64,000 bases of DNA, from assembly GCA_048268485.1 (NCBI GenBank), contig JBLWVL010000012.1, positions 1 through 64,000 of the forward strand, written 5' to 3'. A model generated the notes under the pieces. The model saw nothing but the letters and a program-made list of their open reading frames with translations, was not told where the DNA came from and did not search any database. The DNA comes from Oceanospirillum sp048268485. GTDB taxonomy: Bacteria; Pseudomonadota; Gammaproteobacteria; Pseudomonadales; Halomonadaceae. Made by a program: the position numbers and the translations under genes. Numbering within the stretch: position 1 is the stretch's first letter; every line of letters begins with the position of its first letter. Positions 32,870-41,874 of this stretch are shown here, piece by piece.

Positions 32870-32977
32870 TGTTTAGTTCCAATGGTCTGTTTTGTGTCGT
32901 TAAATCATAAAACCCCGGCATTACATCTTGTTATAGGATATAGCACCGGGATAAATTCAGTTTAATTACAGAACCGC

Positions 32978-33994
32978 TTAGGCAAGCGCTTCCAACTGAT
33001 CCGCTACCCGGTTATATCGGGGATCAGCGTCCAACGCGTCCAGTGTTGGCCGGGAGAGCACACTCAATGCAGACAACCGCTGCACTGAGCGTGGAGAAAA
33101 CTCATAATCTGCCAGAGCATCAATAACCTGAAGCGCACCCTCACGGTCATTGCAAACCAGAACCATATCGCACCCGGCACTTAAAGCAGCGTGAGCACGG
33201 GCAGAATAATCACCTGTAGCAGCAGCACCCGCCATCCCCAGATCATCACTAAAGATAACGCCTTTAAAACCCAGCTGACGACGCAGGATATCTTTTAACC
33301 AATAAGGCGAAAAACCAGCAGGCTCAGGTGCTACTTTTTCGTAGATCACATGGGCGGGCATTACGCCATCCAGTAACGGACATAACGCCGTAAAAGGTTT
33401 CAGGCAATGCTCATCGATCTCAGAGAAAGGACGTACATCAACAGGTAAATCAATATGGGAGTCAGCAGCCACATAGCCATGGCCGGGAAAGTGTTTACCA
33501 ATTGCCGGCATACCAGCTTCGTGCAGACCTTCAATCAGTGCGTCTGCCAGCCGGGTAACAATCTCGGGCCGACCAGAAAATGCCCGGTCACCAATCACTT
33601 CGCTATTGCCGTAATCCAGATCCAGCACCGGTGCAAAGGTAAAGTCCAGACCATAAGCGAGCAGTTCAGAAGCCATTAGCCATCCGGTATCCCAGGCAAG
33701 CTCCAGTGCTGTTTCAGGATCTTTCAGAAACAGCTCACCCAAACACGCCATTGGCGGAATACGGGTAAAGCCATCACGGAACCGCTGAACACGCCCTCCC
33801 TCGTGATCCACAGCAATCAGAATTTCAGGTCGTAATTCCCGAATACTACGGATCAGATATTCAAGCTGAGCGGGATCCCGATAGTTTCGGGTAAACAGGA
33901 TGATACCACCCACCAATGGATGCACAATGAGTTCACGCTCTTCACTGGTCAGCTCTAAGCCTCCCAGATCAAGCATAATGGGCCCATGGGTCAT
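32978..33994 (-). CDS. nagZ: Beta-N-acetylhexosaminidase NagZ
   Basis: NagZ (GH3 family) removes N-acetylglucosamine from anhydro-muropeptides in the cytosol during cell-wall recycling. The 338-aa product has the catalytic-site segment KHFPGHGYVAADSHIDLPVD (His of the His/Asp dyad) near residue 165, VDHEGGRVQRFRDGFTRIPPM near residue 60 and the nucleophile Asp in VIFSDDLGMAGA near residue 245. There is no signal peptide, as expected for a cytosolic enzyme. It is followed by hpt and preceded on the same strand by an L,D-transpeptidase, a wall-related neighbour. Confidence 0.95.
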   Translation of the reverse strand: MTHGPIMLDLGGLELTSEERELIVHPLVGGIILFTRNYRDPAQLEYLIRSIRELRPEILIAVDHEGGRVQRFRDGFTRIPPMACLGELFLKDPETALELAWDTGWLMASELLAYGLDFTFAPVLDLDYGNSEVIGDRAFSGRPEIVTRLADALIEGLHEAGMPAIGKHFPGHGYVAADSHIDLPVDVRPFSEIDEHCLKPFTALCPLLDGVMPAHVIYEKVAPEPAGFSPYWLKDILRRQLGFKGVIFSDDLGMAGAAATGDYSARAHAALSAGCDMVLVCNDREGALQVIDALADYEFSPRSVQRLSALSVLSRPTLDALDADPRYNRVADQLEALA

Positions 33995-34118
33995 AGCGAT
34001 TATCCTGTGACAGAGAAATGAATAAACCGCGGAATTTAACAGAGAAGCGGAAAGAAAAAAACCTCAGACTCACCACAAGAGGCTATATCGACAGAAAAAT
34101 AAAGTATCAGAATTGGAT

Positions 34119-34670
34119 TCAACCGATATAAACCGGTGTATACACGCCAATATCTTCAAACAGCAGCGCAATATCCTTCATACGCATTCGAATACAGCCA
34201 TGTGATAGGGGTTCTCCCATAGGCTCCGTATCCGCCGTGCCATGAAAATAAATATAACGCCGCATTGTGTCCCTATCACCGCCTCGATTAAAGCCAGATT
34301 CCAGACCACTCAGCCAAAGAATGCGACCTAAAATCCAGTCTCTGGCAGGATATTGAGCCGCCAACTCCGGTGTGTAGCACTCCTTCGTCCAGCGGCGTCC
34401 ACGGAAAACCGCATTGGCCGGATAGCCGGAACCAATTTTTGCCCGAATACAGTGCCACCCCCGAGGTGTCTGACCACTACCTTCCAGTTCACCAACTCCG
34501 TTCAAAGCAGTAGAAACAGGAAAGCAGAGTACAAACTCTGCTTTTTGAACGACAAAAACCTGCTGACGGGCGACGTCCACCTGCAACCAACTTCCGCCAG
34601 GTGCGAACTCCTTCCAGCGGGGAGCCAGCTTCGGTTCCGGTAACCAAGAGACAGATGAGTCAGGCATCAT
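34119..34670 (-). CDS. L,D-transpeptidase (YkuD domain)
   Basis: A 183-aa YkuD-family protein with the full catalytic signature HGTADTEPMGEPLSHGCIRMR (His, Ser-His-Gly-Cys-Ile-Arg; nucleophilic Cys near residue 162). It can form or trim 3-3 crosslinks or attach proteins to peptidoglycan. It has no recognisable signal peptide, which suggests a cytosolic or non-classically exported form, comparable to the cytosolic LD-carboxypeptidase-like subset. Its start lies inside the last codons of psrA (11-base overlap), so it is translationally coupled to that regulator. Placement beside nagZ supports a wall-recycling role. Confidence 0.86.
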   Translation of the reverse strand: MMPDSSVSWLPEPKLAPRWKEFAPGGSWLQVDVARQQVFVVQKAEFVLCFPVSTALNGVGELEGSGQTPRGWHCIRAKIGSGYPANAVFRGRRWTKECYTPELAAQYPARDWILGRILWLSGLESGFNRGGDRDTMRRYIYFHGTADTEPMGEPLSHGCIRMRMKDIALLFEDIGVYTPVYIG

Positions 34671-35337
34671 CCTGGTGCTCAGACGGTATCAACTCTGGAA
34701 TCGGTGCAGACATACCGGCAGAAACGAATGGAATCAAACGCTGAACCACATCTCGGACCCGGGTCTGCTCATTAAAATCCTGTTCCGCAATATCTTTAAG
34801 AGCATCAAGACTCGACATGGTAAATACGGCAGAACCCAGCATAAAATGCAGCCGCCAAAAGCGCTCCACATCAGGGAGGTCACTGGATGCATTACGCACC
34901 ATTGACGTGAAACGATAGAAAACGCTGCCATACTGCTCCTGCAGATAACGGCGCATATGCCCTTGGGCCTGAGTGTACGCAAGACCCAGCAATCGCATAA
35001 AAACAGACAAGCCGTTTCTTGTCGGGCTCGGCATAGTTATAACGGTTGTCGTCAGTGTTTCCAGCACCGCATTCAGAGGAATAGACTGCCCCTGATGACG
35101 GCTTTCAAGAAGATCCATCTCCTCATTAAAGCGCTTGGAAAACGGATCCAGATAGCGGGCAAAAACCGCCTGGATCAGCGCCTTCTTAGAGCCAAAATGG
35201 TAATTCACCGCCGCAAGATTCACTTTTGCTTTACTGGTAATCGTCCTCAGGGACGTCTCAGCGAACCCTTTTTCCGCGAACAACATCTCTGCGGTATCCA
35301 GTATACGGCTGACGGTATCTAATTGAGCCATGCTCAC
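34660..35337 (-). CDS. psrA: TetR-family fatty-acid-responsive regulator PsrA
   Basis: A 225-aa TetR regulator. The helix-turn-helix region is ILDTAEMLFAEKGFAETSLRTITSKAKVNLAAVNYHFGSKKALI, and the C-terminal domain continues in the pattern of Pseudomonas PsrA. PsrA binds long-chain fatty acids, represses fadBA and itself, and activates rpoS in Pseudomonas. The locus order nagZ, psrA, lexA, topA, then fadA/fadB agrees with the P. aeruginosa region. A palindromic PsrA-type operator sits about 105 bases upstream of its start, so autoregulation is likely. It overlaps the L,D-transpeptidase gene. Confidence 0.88.
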   Translation of the reverse strand: MSMAQLDTVSRILDTAEMLFAEKGFAETSLRTITSKAKVNLAAVNYHFGSKKALIQAVFARYLDPFSKRFNEEMDLLESRHQGQSIPLNAVLETLTTTVITMPSPTRNGLSVFMRLLGLAYTQAQGHMRRYLQEQYGSVFYRFTSMVRNASSDLPDVERFWRLHFMLGSAVFTMSSLDALKDIAEQDFNEQTRVRDVVQRLIPFVSAGMSAPIPELIPSEHQDDA

Positions 35338-35684
35338 CTCTGTCGATCACTTTGTATGCGGCATGACTAACCTCTGACCGGCATTAAACACCATCACAAG
35401 CAAATAGTGTTGTCAGTCTCAGCTAACCAAGGAGCGTTTATCAAACGAATGTTTGAAACATAAATAGAATTGTCAACAAAGTCAAGACGCTAGGCAAGCT
35501 TAGACCAGCAAGGAAAGTATAAAATTGAAACACCGTTTTAAAACACCGGGAACATATCAGCAAAACAATCCAATCCAAGTACAAAACACCTGCCATATAC
35601 AACTCATGTCCATGTGACACAGCAAACCAAACATTCCCTATTTAAAGTGCCTCAAGGGCAGACAAAAGCAGATTTTTGTGTAAA
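35338..35684. other. psrA-lexA intergenic region
   Basis: About 390 bases without a gene separate the divergent psrA and lexA. Besides the PsrA palindrome and the LexA boxes, it contains two copies of AAACACCG, 13-14 bases apart (near 35528 and 35542), around the palindrome GTTTTAAAAC. Nothing else was recognised. Confidence 0.4.
35441..35456. promoter_or_regulatory. PsrA operator (autoregulatory)
   Basis: TCAAACGAATGTTTGA is a perfect 6-4-6 palindrome fitting the published PsrA motif [GC]AAAC-N2-4-GTTT[GC]. It lies between psrA and lexA, upstream of psrA. The fadB upstream element at 53705-53720 matches it at 13 of 16 positions. Confidence 0.72.
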
Positions 35685-35717
35685 CTGTATGCAAGTACAC
35701 ACTGTATAAAATGACAG
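35685..35717 (+). promoter_or_regulatory. Two LexA boxes upstream of lexA
   Basis: CTGT-N8-ACAG is exact at 35702-35717, and CTGT-N8-ACAC is at 35685-35700 (one mismatch). Adjacent boxes over the promoter are the classic autoregulated lexA arrangement. Confidence 0.9.
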
Positions 35718-35727
35718 ATGAGACATC

Positions 35728-36345
35728 ATGATTAAACTGACCAAACGCCAGCAGGAAGTACTCGACTTCATTACGTCGCATATGGAGTCTACCGGGTACC
35801 CACCTACCCGGGCTGAGATTGCACGGGCATTAGGTTTCCGCTCGCCTAATGCTGCCGAGGAGCATCTGCGCGCCCTGGCCCGTAAAGGTGCAATCGAAAT
35901 GATTCCCGGCACATCTCGAGGGATAAAACTCCCTTCCCACTCAAATCAGGGCCTACCGGTCATTGGCCAGGTGGCAGCCGGCAGCCCCATCCTGGCTCAG
36001 GAGCACATTGATAGCTATTCAGGGGTCAGCGCCGATTTTTTCCGCCCCAAAGCTCACTACATGCTACGCGTTAAAGGCCTGAGCATGAAAGATATCGGTA
36101 TCATGGATGGTGACCTCCTTGCGGTTCACCAGACCAGCGACATCCGAAACGGCCAGATTGTGATCGCCCGTATCGGTGATGAAGTCACCGTCAAGCGCTT
36201 CAGACAGGAAGGCAACCTGGTTTACCTGATTGCGGAAAATGAAGAATTTGACCCTATTGTGGTGGACCTGGAAACTGAGCCCTTAGCCATAGAAGGCATT
36301 GGCGTCGGCATCATTCGAGGTGGTTACGGACAAGGGCTTCAATAG
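35728..36345 (+). CDS. lexA: SOS repressor LexA
   Basis: LexA represses SOS genes and self-cleaves on contact with RecA filaments. The 205-aa protein has an N-terminal winged helix-turn-helix (TRAEIARALGFRSPNAAEEHLRAL), the cleavage site A84-G85, catalytic S119 in GLSMKDIGIMDGD and K156 in DEVTVKRF, the same numbering as E. coli LexA. Two LexA boxes precede it. In Pseudomonas a sulA gene follows lexA; none is found here. A bidirectional terminator lies downstream. Confidence 0.97.
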   Translation: MIKLTKRQQEVLDFITSHMESTGYPPTRAEIARALGFRSPNAAEEHLRALARKGAIEMIPGTSRGIKLPSHSNQGLPVIGQVAAGSPILAQEHIDSYSGVSADFFRPKAHYMLRVKGLSMKDIGIMDGDLLAVHQTSDIRNGQIVIARIGDEVTVKRFRQEGNLVYLIAENEEFDPIVVDLETEPLAIEGIGVGIIRGGYGQGLQ

Positions 36346-36396
36346 CCAATATAGCTGTCCTGCCCATCACAAACAAAACCTGTCCGTCACAAATAG

Positions 36397-36424
36397 AAAA
36401 AGCAGCCAGGCGGCTGCTTTTTTG
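36397..36424. terminator. Bidirectional terminator after lexA
   Basis: AAAAAGCAGCC pairs with GGCTGCTTTTTT across a short loop. T-tracts are present on both strands, serving lexA and the convergent 80-aa gene. Confidence 0.88.
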
Positions 36425-36449
36425 AATAAAAAGGTCAGATACTGCAAGG

Positions 36450-36692
36450 TCAGTGAATAACAGCATTCTCCCCCGGCCCATCTTCATCCTCTTCCCCCCA
36501 TAAGCGATTATCCTGAATCGCCTTGTCAATCATCTCACGGGCAATATCAAAGCTTGCACCTCTAAGATGCTCAACAATCTCTGGTGCAAAACGGATGCGT
36601 ACCAAGGGCTCACCCTGATTATCATCTGCAGACTGCAGAATGACATCTCCATCGGCAAGCTCAACAATTTCAAGATACGGACTATCAGACAA
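36450..36692 (-). CDS. Small acidic conserved hypothetical protein
   Basis: An 80-aa acidic protein (EIVELADGDVILQSADDNQGEPLVRIRFAPEIVEHLRGASFDIAREMIDKAIQD) with no recognised domain name. It lies between lexA and topA, where Pseudomonas has a similarly sized hypothetical gene, suggesting a conserved but uncharacterised component. It is probably co-transcribed with the upstream DUF6586-like gene (48-base gap). The DGD and hydrophobic strand-helix pattern looks like one compact domain. Confidence 0.75.
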   Translation of the reverse strand: MSDSPYLEIVELADGDVILQSADDNQGEPLVRIRFAPEIVEHLRGASFDIAREMIDKAIQDNRLWGEEDEDGPGENAVIH

Positions 36693-36740
36693 GGTGATTA
36701 CCTCTTAAAAAATTCGATGACACAAAGCATCCTACTTGAA

Positions 36741-37247
36741 TCAAAATTCCTGCATGGTCTGGCGCAAATCGTTAATAAACAACTGCATGCTCTCCAGCCA
36801 CGAAATAAGTTGTTGCTGATCTGAAACAAAATCGCTGGCCAGGGGAATCAGGGTTGCCACTGCTGATTCCTCAATAGCAGCCACTTGCTTCAATTCCGGC
36901 AACCAGCAATCTCTGTAGCGCCGGTTTAACTGACTCAACCAACTGAAACTGTCCTTTTCCAGTTCCAGAATCCGATTCAGATGGGGAATAACACACCCCT
37001 GTTCGTCTGCAGCCTGCTGCAAGTCAGCAGCCGTTTTCCACTCCCCCTGAGGCAGCCTTGCTGTTTCAGCAATTTCATAAAGCAACGCCTGCACAGCCCC
37101 CTGAAGGTGAAATACAACGGCGTCGGCATGAGCAGAAATATAGGCTGGACGAATAAACTCATCCTGCTGATCAACCTGATCAAAGTGCTGTAACAATAAC
37201 CGTGCAGAATAGAGTTTCTGCATCGTTCGTGACGCCACTGATGCCAT
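36741..37247 (-). CDS. DUF6586-like helical protein
   Basis: A 168-aa all-helical cytosolic protein (ASVASRTMQKLYSARLLLQHFDQVDQQ...). Its length, helical pattern and location just downstream of topA match the Pseudomonas PA3010-type hypothetical (DUF6586). The function is unknown. The first ATG is used; a second is eight codons inside. Gap to topA is about 120 bases and contains the topA terminator, so it has a separate promoter. Confidence 0.7.
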   Translation of the reverse strand: MASVASRTMQKLYSARLLLQHFDQVDQQDEFIRPAYISAHADAVVFHLQGAVQALLYEIAETARLPQGEWKTAADLQQAADEQGCVIPHLNRILELEKDSFSWLSQLNRRYRDCWLPELKQVAAIEESAVATLIPLASDFVSDQQQLISWLESMQLFINDLRQTMQEF

Positions 37248-37292
37248 AGGAAACGAACCCAGATGAGAGTAACGGACAGATATAAAAACGCT

Positions 37293-37319
37293 AAAAGGCC
37301 GGTCTGAACCGGCCTTTTA
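37293..37319 (-). terminator. Terminator after topA (minus strand)
   Basis: AAAAGGCCGGT pairs with ACCGGCCTTTT with a short loop; on the minus strand a T-tract of four and then AGCG follows. Confidence 0.8.
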
Positions 37320-37365
37320 GTCGCTGCTTTCGCGCACAGTTTAGCTGAAAATCACAAGATGTGAA

Positions 37366-40023
37366 CTAGCTTTTAGCAGTTTTTCGGGTTGCTTTTTTCT
37401 TCTCACGGCTAACCCATTGACCGCCTTCATAAAAAGCCTGCCAGCCCGTAGCCTTACCTTCTACTTCAGTCATCAGATACTGCTCTTTATTTTTCCGGCT
37501 GTAGCGAATCACCGTAGGATTTCCGTCAGGATCATGGGTTGGCCCTTCCATCAGGAAATTATATTTCGGATCAATTTCAGCTTTGTGCGGCAAAATTTCA
37601 ACCAACTGAGGCGGGCGCGTCTCCCGATTCTTCGGGAACTGACTGGCCGCCAGGAAAAGGCCTGATGCGCCATCACGCAGAACATAGTGATCTTCAACTT
37701 TCTGACAAGCCAGCTCCGGCATAGGCACAGGGTCCATCTTAGGAGGTGCCGCCTCACCGCTTTTCAGTAGTTTCCGGGTGTTTTTACAGGTTTCACTGGT
37801 GCATCCGAAATACTTACCAAAGCGTCCGGTCTTCAGCTGCATCTCGGAGCCACACTTGTCACACTCAAGCACAGGGCCATCATAGCCTTTGATCTTGAAC
37901 TCACCTTTCTCAACTTCGTAGCCACTGCAGTCTGGGTTATTACCACAAACATGCAGTTTTCGCTGCTCATCGATCAGGTAACTTTCCATTGCCGTACCGC
38001 ATTTAGGACAGCGACGCTTAGCACGCAGCGCCTGCGTTTCTGCCTCTTCATCCGCATCTGCGCTGATCGCCTCTTCCCCTGGCGTCAGATTGATGGTGGT
38101 TTTACAACGCTCCTTCGGAGGTAACGAATAGCCTGAGCAGCCCAAAAACACACCGGTACTGGCCGTACGGATCTGCATTGGACGACCACAACTCGGGCAC
38201 TCAATCGAGGTCTCTACGGCCAAATTGGGCCGCATACCGCCCTCTTCCGATTCAGCCTGAGCCAATTGAGCACTAAAGTCTTTGTAGAAACTGTTCAGCA
38301 GATTCTTCCAGTCGTTCTTGCCTTCTGCCACATCATCCAGTGACTCTTCCATACGGGCAGTAAAGCTGAAGTCCATCAGGTCGCTAAAGCTTTCGCTCAA
38401 CCGGTCCGTGACAATATCCCCCATCTTCTCAGCATAGAAACGCCGGTTTTCAAGGCGCACATAACCACGATCCTGAATGGTCGAAATAATCGATGCATAG
38501 GTTGACGGGCGACCAATACCTCGTTTCTCAAGCTCTTTTACTAAACTAGCCTCAGTAAAACGAGCAACAGGTTTGGTGAAGTGCTGCTTAGGCAATAGCT
38601 GCTCAAGTGTCAGCAAGTCGCCAACCTGCAGGTCTGGTAGCGACTGATCTTCATCCTTTTTGCTATTGGATGGCATAACCCGGGTAAAGCCATCAAACTG
38701 CATAACACGTCCCCGGGCACGCAGCTCAAATGGCCCGGCTTCCACCACAAGGGAGGTGCTCATAAACTCTGCAGGCACCATCTGACAGGCAACAAACTGG
38801 CGCCAGATCAGTTCATACAGGCGCTCAGCATCGCGTTCCATACTTTTCAGATCTGTAGCCGAGCGGGATACATCGGACGGACGAATCGCTTCATGCGCCT
38901 CCTGGGCACCTTCTTTGCTGGAGTAACTGTTTGGAGCCTCCGGCAGATACTTTTTACCAAAATTATCAGAGATATAGTCCCGACAACTCTCCACCGCTTC
39001 CTTGCTCAGGTTGGTGGAGTCCGTACGCATATAGGTGATATAACCTGCTTCGTACAGGCGCTGCGCCAGCATCATAGTCTTTTTCACACTGTAACCAAGG
39101 CGTGTACTTGCCGCCTGCTGCAACGTGGATGTGATATAGGGTGCCGTTGGCTTGGTTTTAGTCGGCTTATCTTCCCGTTTAGCAACTTTAAACGGGGAAG
39201 CGTTCAGCACATCCAGCGCTTTATCTGTCTGCTCTTTACTGGTCGGGCGAAAACCTTTGCCGTTCTCTTTCGTTACTTCACACTGAAACGCCATTTTGCC
39301 ATCACGATTCAGGTCGGCATGAACATCCCAGTACTCTTCAGGAACAAAGGCACGAATCTCACGCTCACGTTCAACGATCAGGCGCACAGCAACCGACTGC
39401 ACCCGACCGGCGGACAGTCCACGGGCAACCTTCGCCCATAGCAGAGGGGATACCATATAACCCACGACCCGATCCAGAAAACGGCGTGCCTGCTGAGCAT
39501 TAACACGGCTCATATCCAGGCGACCCGGTTCCTTAAAAGCATCCTGAATCGCATTTTTTGTGATTTCGTTAAAAACTACACGATGATAACGATCATCATC
39601 ACCACCTATGGTTTCCCGCAGGTGCCAGGCAATAGCCTCCCCCTCGCGGTCCAAATCCGTTGCCAGGTAGATCTGATCTGCATCAGCTGCCAGTTTTTGC
39701 AGTTCAGAGACGACCTTCTCTTTACCGGGCAGGATTTTGTAATGCGCTTCCCAGTCATGCTCAGGATCGATTCCCATACGGGCAATCAGCTGCTCGCGGG
39801 CTTTGCGTTTTTTGTGTACTGCTTTTTCTTCCGGACTCATCTTGCGGGTAATCGCCGCCGCCTTGGCCCGCGCTTTAGCATCCACAGGCTGCTTAGCGCC
39901 ACCACTGGTCGGCAGATCACGGATATGCCCTACACTCGACTTCACTATGAAATCTTTGCCCAGGTACTTGTTGATCGTTTTAGCCTTTGCAGGAGACTCG
40001 ACGATAACTAGTGCTTTTCCCAT
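37366..40023 (-). CDS. topA: DNA topoisomerase I
   Basis: TopA relaxes negative supercoils. The 885-aa product has the TOPRIM domain (KALVIVESPAKAKTINKYLG... ATDLDREGEAIAWHL, the acidic DxDxE motif near residue 118), the catalytic Tyr in GYITYMRTDSTNLS near residue 330, and a C-terminal region with three tetracysteine zinc ribbons (starting CPSCG, CPKCG and CDKCG). The protein ends in a basic tail (EKKKATRKTAKS). A 20-odd-residue basic insertion (DAKARAKAAAITRKMSPEEK) after the first strand is also seen in Pseudomonas. It is transcribed away from gap, with a 620-base region between. Confidence 0.97.
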   Translation of the reverse strand: MGKALVIVESPAKAKTINKYLGKDFIVKSSVGHIRDLPTSGGAKQPVDAKARAKAAAITRKMSPEEKAVHKKRKAREQLIARMGIDPEHDWEAHYKILPGKEKVVSELQKLAADADQIYLATDLDREGEAIAWHLRETIGGDDDRYHRVVFNEITKNAIQDAFKEPGRLDMSRVNAQQARRFLDRVVGYMVSPLLWAKVARGLSAGRVQSVAVRLIVEREREIRAFVPEEYWDVHADLNRDGKMAFQCEVTKENGKGFRPTSKEQTDKALDVLNASPFKVAKREDKPTKTKPTAPYITSTLQQAASTRLGYSVKKTMMLAQRLYEAGYITYMRTDSTNLSKEAVESCRDYISDNFGKKYLPEAPNSYSSKEGAQEAHEAIRPSDVSRSATDLKSMERDAERLYELIWRQFVACQMVPAEFMSTSLVVEAGPFELRARGRVMQFDGFTRVMPSNSKKDEDQSLPDLQVGDLLTLEQLLPKQHFTKPVARFTEASLVKELEKRGIGRPSTYASIISTIQDRGYVRLENRRFYAEKMGDIVTDRLSESFSDLMDFSFTARMEESLDDVAEGKNDWKNLLNSFYKDFSAQLAQAESEEGGMRPNLAVETSIECPSCGRPMQIRTASTGVFLGCSGYSLPPKERCKTTINLTPGEEAISADADEEAETQALRAKRRCPKCGTAMESYLIDEQRKLHVCGNNPDCSGYEVEKGEFKIKGYDGPVLECDKCGSEMQLKTGRFGKYFGCTSETCKNTRKLLKSGEAAPPKMDPVPMPELACQKVEDHYVLRDGASGLFLAASQFPKNRETRPPQLVEILPHKAEIDPKYNFLMEGPTHDPDGNPTVIRYSRKNKEQYLMTEVEGKATGWQAFYEGGQWVSREKKKATRKTAKS

Positions 40024-40520
40024 TGAGAGCGTCTCTTTATCTAAGGCTGTTCAGAAACAGTTTGACCAAGGAAATTCGTACTACCGGCTAAATTCAACAG
40101 CCTGAGCTGCGCTTCACACATCAATGGCCGGGTAAAAGTACAAAAGTTAAAAATACAACGATTGAATGATCGTAACCTAACCAACACGGCCCTCCCTCTT
40201 AATCTAAAGGCAGGCGGAACCCAAACAATAAAGCCCACTTACTCGTGCGTATTACAACTTTATATAGAGCACCTTTGTCAAGTGCTGCCTCAAAAGGGCG
40301 TATAAACTACCCCAGCAGAATACAGAGTTCCAGCCCCTGATTAAAAAAAGACTTTTTCTCATACCAAAGCACCCACCTCAGCATAAGAAAAACAGTTCAT
40401 TCTGACCGTAACACATTCCTAATGTATTACAGCGAATCAGATTCAGCCAGTCGCCTGAGAAAAAGCATTGCAATTCTTGCAGTTACGGACCAATCTTAAA
40501 GTGACGGCAAGGAGGAAAGT
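40024..40520. other. topA-gap intergenic region, no gene recognised
   Basis: About 500 bases between topA and the small ORF upstream of gap hold no convincing gene. The sequence carries several TTACAA/ATTACAG fragments (for example CTAATGTATTACAG near 40420) that resemble HexR half-sites, but no full 17-bp palindrome was found. Promoters for topA (minus) and gap (plus) should be here. Confidence 0.4.
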
Positions 40521-40524
40521 CAAC

Positions 40525-40584
40525 ATGATGTTCACCTGCTTTCTTTCTGTCCTGCCGGAAATATATCGCTCTGCCCCTAAATAA
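40525..40584 (+). CDS. 19-codon ORF with perfect Shine-Dalgarno upstream of gap (candidate leader peptide)
   Basis: An ideal ribosome-binding site (AAGGAGG at 40509-40515) lies nine bases before an ATG-ATG pair. The frame encodes MMFTCFLSVLPEIYRSAPK and stops at TAA 40582-40584, 59 bases before gap. The peptide is hydrophobic at its start. The signal is stronger than that of most annotated genes here, so translation is likely, but homologues or a role (leader peptide, small protein) cannot be shown from one sequence. Confidence 0.45.
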   Translation: MMFTCFLSVLPEIYRSAPK

Positions 40585-40643
40585 ACTGATCCCGAACCAG
40601 CAGATGCTGTTCCGGTCAGGTTTGTCGAACAAGGAGTGACAGC

Positions 40644-41654
40644 ATGAAGGTAACTCGTGTTGCTATTAATGGCTTTGGCCGTATCGGCCGCAATATTCTT
40701 CGCGCCTATTTCGAAGGACACCACTCAGACAACATGGAGATCGTTGCCATCAACGATCTGGGTAATGCTGCAATCAATGCCCATCTGCTCCAATATGACT
40801 CTGTCCACGGGCGCTTCGACTTCGAAGTTGAGCATGACGATAACACTCTCACCGTTAACAACCATACCATCAAAGTAATTGCTGAGCGGGATCCTGCAAA
40901 ACTACCCTGGGGCGAACTCAAGGTTGATGTCGTGCTTGAATGCACCGGCCTGTTTACCCAACGGAATAAGGCTGCAGCCCACCTTGTAGCCGGTGCGAAA
41001 AAAGTTTTAATCTCCGCGCCATCGCCGGATGCTGATGCCACTGTTGTCTTTGGCGTTAACGATCATATCCTTCACCCGGAACACCAGGTCGTATCGAATG
41101 CATCCTGTACCACCAACTGCCTGGCCCCTGTTGCTCAGGTGCTGCATGAGCTCATGACGGTTGAAAGCGGCATAATGACCACGATTCATGCCTATACCAA
41201 CGACCAGCACCTTACTGACGTCTATCATACAGACCCCTATCGCGCGCGCTCTGCCACAGCCTCCATGATTCCCACAAAAACCGGAGCAGCGGCGGCCATC
41301 GGCCTTGTTATACCGGAAATGTCCGGAAAGTTTGACGGACTTGCCGTTCGGGTACCCACAAACAATGTCTCGCTGGTAGACCTGAGCACCATTGTCAAAC
41401 ACCCGCTTCCTCCTGAAGCCATAAACAAAGCGATGGAGGTCGCTGCCCGTCAATCGAAAATATTGGGTTACAATGAGCGACCGCTGGTATCGATCGACTT
41501 TAACCACTGCCCGGACTCCTCCGTGTTTGATGGCAGCCATACCCGGGTTCAGGGTAATCTGGTTAAGGTGATGGCCTGGTATGACAATGAGTGGGGGTTC
41601 TCCAACCGGATGCTGGATACCACTCAAGCCCTAATGGCCGCAAAATCGTCATAA
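40644..41654 (+). CDS. gap: Glyceraldehyde-3-phosphate dehydrogenase (type I)
   Basis: The enzyme oxidises glyceraldehyde 3-phosphate to 1,3-bisphosphoglycerate. The 336-aa protein has INGFGRIGRN (NAD fold) at the N-terminus and the catalytic SNASCTTNCLAP with C155. The segment HAYTNDQHLTDVYHTDPYRARSATASMIPTKTGAAAAIGLV is of the Pseudomonas GapA kind. Erythrose-4-phosphate dehydrogenase (Epd) shares the TNDQ segment and is the main alternative, but the MIPTKTGAA segment favours Gap. A Shine-Dalgarno AAGGAG is present. Pyruvate kinase follows 220 bases later on the same strand. Confidence 0.9.
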   Translation: MKVTRVAINGFGRIGRNILRAYFEGHHSDNMEIVAINDLGNAAINAHLLQYDSVHGRFDFEVEHDDNTLTVNNHTIKVIAERDPAKLPWGELKVDVVLECTGLFTQRNKAAAHLVAGAKKVLISAPSPDADATVVFGVNDHILHPEHQVVSNASCTTNCLAPVAQVLHELMTVESGIMTTIHAYTNDQHLTDVYHTDPYRARSATASMIPTKTGAAAAIGLVIPEMSGKFDGLAVRVPTNNVSLVDLSTIVKHPLPPEAINKAMEVAARQSKILGYNERPLVSIDFNHCPDSSVFDGSHTRVQGNLVKVMAWYDNEWGFSNRMLDTTQALMAAKSS

Positions 41655-41874
41655 AAATAAGCTATACCACTCACAGACTTACAAGCGACAAGACCGGCGA
41701 AATGGGTCTTTTCAGTAAAAAGATAAAGATCCACTCCGCCGTACCAAACAGATCAGGTTCGCCCCAAAAGACATGATCATATCTGAATACAAGCACGCAA
41801 TAGCCTGAAAAAATTGCACCCGGTTTCACCCAAAGACTAAGCCTTTACTCCGTAAGACTAAGGAATCACATAGA

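Noticed and set aside
40415..40436. HexR site upstream of gap (CTAATGTATTACAG)
   Set aside because: The symmetry centre is two bases rather than three, and the outer arms fail; not a 17-bp HexR palindrome.
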